Below are positions 59,121 to 64,000 of a DNA stretch of 64,000 nt, in pieces. Origin of the DNA: an uncultured Clostridium sp. (GTDB taxonomy: Bacteria > Bacillota > Clostridia > TANB77 > CAG-508); assembly GCA_900552135.1 (NCBI GenBank), contig URYN01000007.1:1-64000 (forward strand), given 5' to 3'. The notes beneath the pieces are model-generated. The model made no database searches and was not told the DNA's origin. It saw only the letters and a program-made list of their open reading frames with translations. The position numbers and the translations under genes are program-made. The number at the start of each line of letters is the position of its first letter. Position 1 is the stretch's first letter.

Positions 59121-60155
59121 TTACCTTTTTAAACAATCTAAAAACTGCAATTTTATTTCATTTGCAATTTTCTTCATCATTATCGGTGGAACACTCATTC
59201 CACATATATATTGAACATTTTGTCCACAAAAGTTATAATCTTGTGGAAATGTTTGAATTAATTTTATATCTCTATCGCTTATTGATGCAGGAACATCAAA
59301 TCTTAAAAACAAACCTCCTGCTGCTAATGTATTTGGTATTCTGTCATCTTTTACAAATTGTGTATTAAAACTACTAATTTTACCATTTTCAGTTCTTTCA
59401 ATAGTATCACATAAACTATTATCTTTTCTGCTTCTTTTTAACCATCTTTGATATAGCATAGTATCTTTATTGATTGGTTTATATTCTGTATCTTTTATTT
59501 GTCCGTATGTTATAAATTCTTCATTGAATTCTAACTTTATTTTTGGGAGTTCTAAATCTTTTCTCGTTGCTATAAAGAAAACTCTTTCTCTTTTTTGTGG
59601 TACACCCATTCTTGCTGAATTTAATAAAAATATTTGTGTTTTATATCCCACTTCATCTAATTTTTTTATTATTAAATTAACATATCCTTTAGCATTTCCC
59701 ATTAATATTCCTTTTACATTTTCGGCAACAATTATTTTTGGTTTTAATTTTTCAGCTAGCTTTATAAATTCAAAAAATAAATCATCTAAAACTTGATATG
59801 CTTGACCTTCTCTAAATTTTTTACTTTTTCCCCAATTTTTTTCTCTTTCTCCAGCTAATGAAAAAGTGCTACATGGAGGACTGCCATCTAATATATCTAA
59901 ATTATATAATTCTTTAGGATAATCTTTTAAAGCAATCATTTCTTGAATTGGCATACAGTAATTATATTTAGGATCATGATTTTTTACATATACTTCATTT
60001 ATTTTTTTATCTATTTCGCAATTTCCTATAACATTATATCCTGCTAATTTATATCCCATAGTTGAACCGCCACCACACGAAAAACACGAAAAGACATTAT
60101 AATTATTTTTTGAAACTTGTTTTAAATCTTTTAGATTCCACTCATATTCTGGCAT
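59121..60155 (-). CDS. DNA (cytosine-5) methyltransferase
   Basis: A 344-residue C5 methylase. Motif I is FSCFSCGGGSTMGYKLAGYN (SAM site), motif IV is LDGSPPCSTFS with catalytic Cys95, motif VI IIVAENVKGIL, motif VIII QKRERVFFIA, and the end NVQYICGMSVPPIMMKKIA is motif X-like. No restriction enzyme gene is next to it, so it is probably a phage orphan that protects or marks phage DNA. It lies 10 bases after the ParB-like gene and 20 bases before the next. Confidence 0.93.
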   Translation of the reverse strand: MPEYEWNLKDLKQVSKNNYNVFSCFSCGGGSTMGYKLAGYNVIGNCEIDKKINEVYVKNHDPKYNYCMPIQEMIALKDYPKELYNLDILDGSPPCSTFSLAGEREKNWGKSKKFREGQAYQVLDDLFFEFIKLAEKLKPKIIVAENVKGILMGNAKGYVNLIIKKLDEVGYKTQIFLLNSARMGVPQKRERVFFIATRKDLELPKIKLEFNEEFITYGQIKDTEYKPINKDTMLYQRWLKRSRKDNSLCDTIERTENGKISSFNTQFVKDDRIPNTLAAGGLFLRFDVPASISDRDIKLIQTFPQDYNFCGQNVQYICGMSVPPIMMKKIANEIKLQFLDCLKR

Positions 60156-60165
60156 TGTATTCTCC

Positions 60166-60672
60166 TTATTTTTTTATATCAAACATAAAACCACATTTAG
60201 GACATTGACATTTGAATTTATCATCACCAAATTCTGTTAGTTCAACTTCTTTATTATCATTGATTACTTCTTCCGCTTCTTTAAATATTTTTTCTATTTC
60301 ATTTTCATCAAAACCTGTTATATCTAAATCGTAATTGCTATCTCTTAACTCTGAAAGCAATTCTTCCAATTTATCATTGTCCCATTCTCCAGATATTTTA
60401 TTAAGTGCTATATTTAATGCTTTTTCTTTGTTTTTATCTAAATCAACAATATTGCAATCTATTTCTGTATATCCTAGTTCCTTTAATACCTTTAATCTTT
60501 GATGTCCACTTATAACAGTCATATCTGTATTAACTATAATCGGTGCAACATATCCAAATTCAACTAGGCTTCTCTTTATTCTTTGATATTCTACATTTTC
60601 TGGTTTTAAATCTATTCTTGGATTGTATTCTGCCGGTTTTAGATTTGCGATTTTTATTTTTCTTATATTCAT
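60166..60672 (-). CDS. ParB/Srx-domain protein with C-terminal zinc ribbon
   Basis: A 168-residue protein. The ParB-like nuclease domain (IRKIKIANLKPAEYNPRIDL, then FGYVAPIIVNTDMTVISGHQ, RLKVLKELGYTEIDC) is complete with the GHQR motif. A helical stretch follows (EKALNIALNKISGEWDNDKL), and the C-terminus is a Cys pair (CQCPKCGFMFDIKK). ParB-like proteins next to methylases are common in phages; the ParB fold hydrolyses CTP or acts as nuclease in relatives. The start at 60672 has AGGAG upstream; the longer frame (60702) is less likely. Confidence 0.88.
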   Translation of the reverse strand: MNIRKIKIANLKPAEYNPRIDLKPENVEYQRIKRSLVEFGYVAPIIVNTDMTVISGHQRLKVLKELGYTEIDCNIVDLDKNKEKALNIALNKISGEWDNDKLEELLSELRDSNYDLDITGFDENEIEKIFKEAEEVINDNKEVELTEFGDDKFKCQCPKCGFMFDIKK

Positions 60673-60748
60673 CTTTATACTCCTTAAAACATCTTGTTTC
60701 ATATTTGCAATTTTTACATTCTCTTGTCATACATCTACCAATATCCAT
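60560..60748 (-). CDS. Small Cys-motif ORF overlapping the ParB-like gene
   Basis: A 62-residue frame beginning MDIGRCMTRECKNCKYETRC, with GAGGT six bases before its ATG. The Cys pattern CxxxxxCxxC...C suggests a metal site. The second half is Lys/Arg-rich and lies over the ParB gene in another frame, so only the first part is likely real; a frameshift may have extended it. Confidence 0.45.
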   Translation of the reverse strand: MDIGRCMTRECKNCKYETRCFKEYKDEYKKNKNRKSKTGRIQSKNRFKTRKCRISKNKEKPS

Positions 60749-60777
60749 AGATATACCTCTTTACACATTAGTATAAT

Positions 60778-60814
60778 AAAAAAGCTCGTAGGCTTTTTTG
60801 CTTACGAACTTTTT
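60778..60814 (-). terminator. Terminator after the sigma-like regulator gene
   Basis: AAAAAGCTCGTAGGC pairs with GCTTACGAACTTTTT (two mismatches or wobbles) around a six-base loop, then TTTTTTA on the minus strand. It lies about 40 bases after the stop at 60855 and separates early from late genes. Confidence 0.75.
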
Positions 60815-60854
60815 ATACATTTATTACTATACATATTATATCACACATTTTGTA

Positions 60855-61265
60855 TCATTTTGTGTCAAGTTTTTTTAATGTCCTATAATATATATTTCTT
60901 ACATTCTCGTATGTATTATTTGTTTTCATTGCAATTTCTTCAAAACTCATATCTGTTATAAATCTGTATTCCATAACAGATTTTGCAATAGGATCTTCTA
61001 TTGTGTCAATTACTTTTGTTAATTCTTCTAATTCAAGAGGAATCTCCTTTTCTAATCTTTTTTGCTTTTTTTCGTACATCTCAATTTTGTAATGTGTAAT
61101 AACATCATATCCTTCTATCTTTACATTATGAGGATAACCAGTTTTATAATCTTTCGCAAAGTCAGTAACTATTTTGGGCTTTGCCCTTAATTTTTCAATT
61201 ATCTTTTTTGTAGTATTTAATTCTTTATTCTTTTTCAAATATCTACTTAATGCTTTAATTTCCAT
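60855..61265 (-). CDS. Sigma-70 region 4-like phage transcription regulator
   Basis: A 136-residue protein with a sigma-70 region 4-type HTH near the C-terminus (YRFITDMSFEEIAMKTNNTY, then ENVRNIYYRTLKKL), preceded by helices with LEELTKVIDTIEDPIAKSVM. It belongs with the DUF1492/ArpU-like late regulators of Firmicutes phages, which turn on packaging and structural genes. The position just ahead of the terminase block fits that role. The start at 61265 (MEIKALSRYLKK) is preceded by AAAGGTGG. Confidence 0.82.
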   Translation of the reverse strand: MEIKALSRYLKKNKELNTTKKIIEKLRAKPKIVTDFAKDYKTGYPHNVKIEGYDVITHYKIEMYEKKQKRLEKEIPLELEELTKVIDTIEDPIAKSVMEYRFITDMSFEEIAMKTNNTYENVRNIYYRTLKKLDTK

Positions 61266-61501
61266 ATACACACCACCTTTTCTTTTCCGTTTCTCTTAAT
61301 CTAAATTTGTATGTATTATAATTTTCTAAATCTTTTTGCACATTAATCTTTTGTCCTCCTATTCAAAAAATTTATAATTTTTTCCTTTAATTTCAACTAT
61401 TTGACATCTCTAAATTTTCTATTGTGTTCGTTTTTGTTTTTTTATTGTTCATAATAAATTTTTTTATTATTTTCTTACAGCTACCTATGGTTATTGTTTT
61501 T

Positions 61502-61966
61502 TTATATTCTATCGTTTTTTATTTTATTGTTTTTATATGAATTATTGACTATATTGTAATATCTCAAATATGTATATTTGTCTTTATTTCCTTGAACAAT
61601 CTTATTTATTTCATTTCGTTGTATTCCTTCACTTTGCAAGAGTTTAATAAATTTCTTTTTGCTTATTTTTTTATCCAAAATAGGATATATAGCTTTATAC
61701 AAATTATTAACAGCTTTCTTTGTCATATCAAATATATCTACACTTATTTCTGCTATTGTATTAGCAATTTGTTCAAATGCTTCCACTACTGGTTTCATAA
61801 CGTCATCAATAAGTTTTTTTATTTTCTTTTCCGCTTCTATATATTCCTCTTCTGATAGTCCTACTTTTAAATTATCTCCATCACAAATCATTTCAGAAAA
61901 ATATCCACTTTTGTTTAAGCATTGAACTTGTCCAATTGTAATATTTTTATAATCAATTTGTTTCAT
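61502..61966 (-). CDS. Unrecognised early phage protein
   Basis: A 154-residue protein. The first half is charged (LSEEEYIEAEKKIKKLIDDV). The centre is helical and hydrophobic (AFEQIANTIAEISVDIFDMT), and the end has a possible HTH (KKISKKKFIKLLQSEGIQRN). No family recognised. It is followed by a 230-base gap (61272-61501) with no gene seen and lies three bases after the HNH gene. Confidence 0.6.
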   Translation of the reverse strand: MKQIDYKNITIGQVQCLNKSGYFSEMICDGDNLKVGLSEEEYIEAEKKIKKLIDDVMKPVVEAFEQIANTIAEISVDIFDMTKKAVNNLYKAIYPILDKKISKKKFIKLLQSEGIQRNEINKIVQGNKDKYTYLRYYNIVNNSYKNNKIKNDRI

Positions 61967-61969
61967 TAT

Positions 61970-62500
61970 CTATTCCCCTTCTTTATCTATCAATTCATCT
62001 CCCCAATATAAATCATACATTGGATTTTCTACTCTTTTATTACAATAATCACTTACTGTTTGTCGTCTTATAAATAAATTCTTTGCTGCATCTCTTGTAC
62101 CTTTAAAAACTTTTATTATAACACCTTCATTATCAAGCATTACAATTGATTTTCTATGAGATTGCCAACCAGTCCTTTTACCCGCTTCTGATCTAGTTGT
62201 AATTTGAAGATTTGATAATCTATTGTCTGATATTATTTCATTTTTGTGATATGCTACCTCTTCTGCTTTTAATTTTCTATTAAATGTTTCAATTACAAGT
62301 TTTGCTACATTGTAGTCCTTTCCTTTTTCATCAATATGTAATTTTATTACTTGTATTGAACCTTTTCTAAATGTTTTTAAATATCTATATTTGTATTTAT
62401 AAAATCTTCTGACTCTTCCATAATTACTAATTTCATATTTAGAATTTAATATTCTTTCCCATATTTCATCTTTATATTTTATTTCTTGTGTTTTTTTCAT
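61970..62500 (-). CDS. NUMOD4-HNH-NUMOD1 homing-type endonuclease
   Basis: A 176-residue nuclease of the free-standing homing type. The NUMOD4 start is DEIWERILNSKYEISNYGRVRRF (abridged), then an HNH with VAKLVIETFNRKLKAEEVAY and HKNEIISDNRLSNLQITTRS (the His-Asn pattern), and a NUMOD1-like DNA-binding end (IVMLDNEGVIIKVFKGTRDA with the HTH region). Such genes spread by copying into phage genomes. It overlaps the membrane protein gene upstream by four bases. Confidence 0.9.
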   Translation of the reverse strand: MKKTQEIKYKDEIWERILNSKYEISNYGRVRRFYKYKYRYLKTFRKGSIQVIKLHIDEKGKDYNVAKLVIETFNRKLKAEEVAYHKNEIISDNRLSNLQITTRSEAGKRTGWQSHRKSIVMLDNEGVIIKVFKGTRDAAKNLFIRRQTVSDYCNKRVENPMYDLYWGDELIDKEGE

Positions 62501-62682
62501 TTATTTTTTCCTTTAAAAAATTCTTTCCAAAAAGATGACATTTTTTCTACTTTTTCCAGTACAACATCTAATATTGGTTGTCCAATTTCCATTGCCAATC
62601 CCATTATGTTTGCAAATATCCAAAACATAAAATATATTGGACTAAGTAATACAACTAATATTTTAAATAATATCTCTTTCAT
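62497..62682 (-). CDS. Small membrane protein
   Basis: A 61-residue protein with two hydrophobic stretches (LFKILVVLLSPIYFMFWIFA, then NIMGLAMEIGQPILDVVLEK) and a basic tail FFKGKNK. It overlaps both neighbours by four bases, indicating coupling. Unknown early phage function. Confidence 0.6.
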   Translation of the reverse strand: MKEILFKILVVLLSPIYFMFWIFANIMGLAMEIGQPILDVVLEKVEKMSSFWKEFFKGKNK

Positions 62683-62879
62683 AAATTCTCCTTACTATTC
62701 CCTTGATATATTTTTAGCATTCTTATTACATCATTGTAGGTATCCAATTGTCCTTCGTAATAATCTTTTGAATGAAATAAAGTCATGTTTTGTTTTTCAA
62801 TAATATTTTCAGTATTTGTTCTTGATACTTCTAAATGTTCTATTATGCTTTGTAAATTTTCTAAATCCAGTTTTCCCAT
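62679..62879 (-). CDS. Small helical phage protein
   Basis: A 66-residue protein, KLDLENLQSIIEHLEVSRTN, then HSKDYYEGQLDTYNDVIRML, of all-helical type. One base separates it from its upstream neighbour and four bases overlap the next. Unknown. Confidence 0.6.
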   Translation of the reverse strand: MGKLDLENLQSIIEHLEVSRTNTENIIEKQNMTLFHSKDYYEGQLDTYNDVIRMLKIYQGNSKENL

Positions 62880-62880
62880 C

Positions 62881-63225
62881 TTAATCCCCCCACACTTCTT
62901 TTCGTATTCTTTCTTCTTCCGCTTCTTCTTGTTTCCATATTTCTTTTTCTAAAGCCTTTTTCTTTTTATTGGCTTCATCAATCATTTCATTAACTACTTT
63001 TAATACTGTTTCTTTGTCTTTTCCGGTTTCTTCCATAATAATTTTTATTGTTGCTGCTACTCCCATTAAAATATCTGCAACTTTTATACCATCTTTTACA
63101 AAATATACATTTATCGCTTCTTCATCTTTTGTGAATGTTACAAATTCTTTTTCATCATAATAACATCCTTTGCATCCCATTTTTTCAACTCTGCAAGTAT
63201 CCCATTCTTTTCCTGTACACTTCAT
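62881..63225 (-). CDS. Phage protein with Cys-rich N-terminus
   Basis: A 114-residue protein. The start MKCTGKEWDTCRVEKMGCKG then CYYD holds four cysteines that could bind zinc. The middle is hydrophobic and helical (KVADILMGVAATIKIIMEET), and the tail is a charged coiled coil (KKALEKEIWKQEEAEEERIR). Role unknown; gene order suggests an early operon. Confidence 0.6.
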   Translation of the reverse strand: MKCTGKEWDTCRVEKMGCKGCYYDEKEFVTFTKDEEAINVYFVKDGIKVADILMGVAATIKIIMEETGKDKETVLKVVNEMIDEANKKKKALEKEIWKQEEAEEERIRKEVWGD

Positions 63226-63247
63226 CTTTTAGTACCTCCATATAAAT

Positions 63248-63472
63248 TTAATTTTTCATTTTGCTTTGTCTTTCTTTTATAAAATCATCATATAATCTTG
63301 ATTTCATCGTGTCTGTTTCCGGCTCATATATTAATTGTAAACTTGTATTGCAATGCAAACATCTTCCTTGTCCTAAATCAAACATGCCCATTTTATGAAA
63401 TATTGATTTTGTTGCATATATCTCTTTATTACAATTACAACATATAACTTTATATTTTTTTGTTTCAGCCAT
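63248..63472 (-). CDS. Zinc-ribbon phage protein
   Basis: A 74-residue protein with two CxxC pairs: YKVICCNCNKEIYATK and GRCLHCNTSLQLI, the layout of a four-Cys zinc ribbon. The rest is charged. Unknown early role. Three bases separate it from the next upstream gene. Confidence 0.7.
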   Translation of the reverse strand: MAETKKYKVICCNCNKEIYATKSIFHKMGMFDLGQGRCLHCNTSLQLIYEPETDTMKSRLYDDFIKERQSKMKN

Positions 63473-63475
63473 TGA

Positions 63476-63964
63476 TTATTCCTCCTTTGTAAAACAATAT
63501 TCATCTAATTTTGCATCACAAAATTTTATACTGTTTGGTGTTGTCTCTCCTATTTGTCCATTTTCATATTCTACTAATCCAACTTCAAATTCTTGACCTA
63601 ATAAATTTTTTGTATGTACCCATTTATGAAATAATGCTTTTTTATTTCTAACTATACATGGTCTGTATTCACTATTTATTCTTTTTTTATTTAATAACTC
63701 ATTGTATTCACTTTGAATTCTGTCTGCTATTTCTCGTAATTCGTTATTTTCTAGGCATATCGTTTCATAATCGCTTTCCTTATATCTTTTAATGAAATCT
63801 AATATTTGTCTTGTTGCTATTTTTAAATAATTAACTCTTTCTCCTATAATAATCACATTATCAAATACACATTTTTCTAATATATATGCAGCAGCTTCTA
63901 TATCTTCTCCCTTTAATATATTGCTTTTAGCTAATTGCATTTTTTGTATCTGTTCTTCTGTCAT
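63476..63964 (-). CDS. Early phage protein with coiled-coil and compact C-terminal domain
   Basis: A 162-residue protein. Residues 1-100 are helical (SNILKGEDIEAAAYILEKCV, then ICLENNELREIADRIQSEYN), and the last 60 form a beta domain (YRPCIVRNKKALFHKWVHTK, QEFEVGLVEYENGQIGETTP). Proteins with this end are frequent in early gene blocks of Firmicutes phages but have no known activity. Its ATG overlaps the previous stop (ATGA). Confidence 0.65.
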   Translation of the reverse strand: MTEEQIQKMQLAKSNILKGEDIEAAAYILEKCVFDNVIIIGERVNYLKIATRQILDFIKRYKESDYETICLENNELREIADRIQSEYNELLNKKRINSEYRPCIVRNKKALFHKWVHTKNLLGQEFEVGLVEYENGQIGETTPNSIKFCDAKLDEYCFTKEE

Positions 63965-64000
63965 TTTATTTTTTCCTCCAATCCTTTTATTGCATTAGTC
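63961..64000 (-). CDS. 3' end of an upstream phage gene, cut by the window
   Basis: The last 13 codons (TNAIKGLEEKIK then stop), with the TGA overlapping the ATG of the next gene. The GGAGG for that next gene lies inside it. Too short for a family. Confidence 0.5.
   Translation of the reverse strand, partial: TNAIKGLEEKIK

Larger units (their letters stand above)
36300..64000. mobile_element. Siphovirus-type prophage carrying a DGR, right end beyond the window
   Basis: From about 36.3 kb onward the genes form a standard phage plan on the minus strand: early genes, terminase, portal, protease, capsid, connectors, tail, baseplate, DGR, holin, lysin. A short oppositely oriented regulatory pair lies at the left end. 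The left boundary falls between truA (ends 36237) and the HTH gene (36905); I found no direct repeat or integrase to fix it. The integrase and right attachment site must lie outside the window. Confidence 0.9.

Noticed and set aside
1..64000. CRISPR arrays and insertion sequences
   Set aside because: No regularly spaced direct repeats with unique spacers and no transposase-like frames were seen.

Overview
The window is a contiguous piece of a low-GC, spore-forming Clostridia chromosome, most likely an uncultured gut-type Firmicute. The evidence is strong AT bias, a spoVAC-spoVAD-spoVAE block, CIRCE-controlled groESL, the ylxM-ffh-rpsP-khpA-rimM-trmD-rplS operon, an LPXTG-type surface protein, DapF and no sign of stop-codon reassignment. 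Host chromosome fills about 1-36.3 kb. A prophage fills about 36.3 kb to the right edge and is cut by it.

Host part: a tRNA-Val fragment; a secreted alpha/beta hydrolase and a sortase substrate on the + strand; a frameshifted FHA-ABC transporter; dapF between an intact tRNA-Leu and a decayed copy of it; groEL/groES with two CIRCE operators; pyrG; a membrane protein; dodecin plus spoVACDE; the ffh/rplS operon; rpmE; a VanW-domain protein; a DacF-type carboxypeptidase; a CmpB-family membrane protein. Between 22.6 and 34.4 kb is a Tad-like pilus or secretion operon: a CpaB-like SAF protein, two MinD/CpaE-like proteins with degraded P-loops, a membrane-anchored CpaF-like ATPase, a double T2SSF membrane protein, and six or seven small single-helix proteins, four of which begin MENA. 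A long-hairpin RNA candidate and truA precede the prophage.

Prophage part (almost all minus strand, read right to left): early small genes and homing-type HNH genes, a sigma-like regulator, a ParB-like protein, a C5 cytosine methyltransferase, terminase genes with an HNH/P-loop kinase fusion, portal, HK97 protease and capsid, connectors, tail tube, tail-assembly chaperone with a programmed -1 frameshift, tape measure, Dit, baseplate proteins, then holin and GH25-LysM lysin. A Xre-type regulator and a stand-alone MutS domain I-like protein lie on the + strand at the left end. It looks like a siphovirus with HK97-type head genes.

The main discovery is a complete diversity-generating retroelement (DGR) in the tail module: target gene with C-terminal variable repeat (VR 41913-42007), a perfect 8-bp hairpin just after the stop, an Avd-like gene, the template repeat (TR 41143-41237), and a reverse transcriptase with YTDD and an SQ motif. 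TR and VR differ at 12 of 95 aligned positions, and all 12 are adenines in the template (coding strand). The element is therefore expected to diversify the tip of a phage tail protein. The nearby MutS-like gene may be an accessory.
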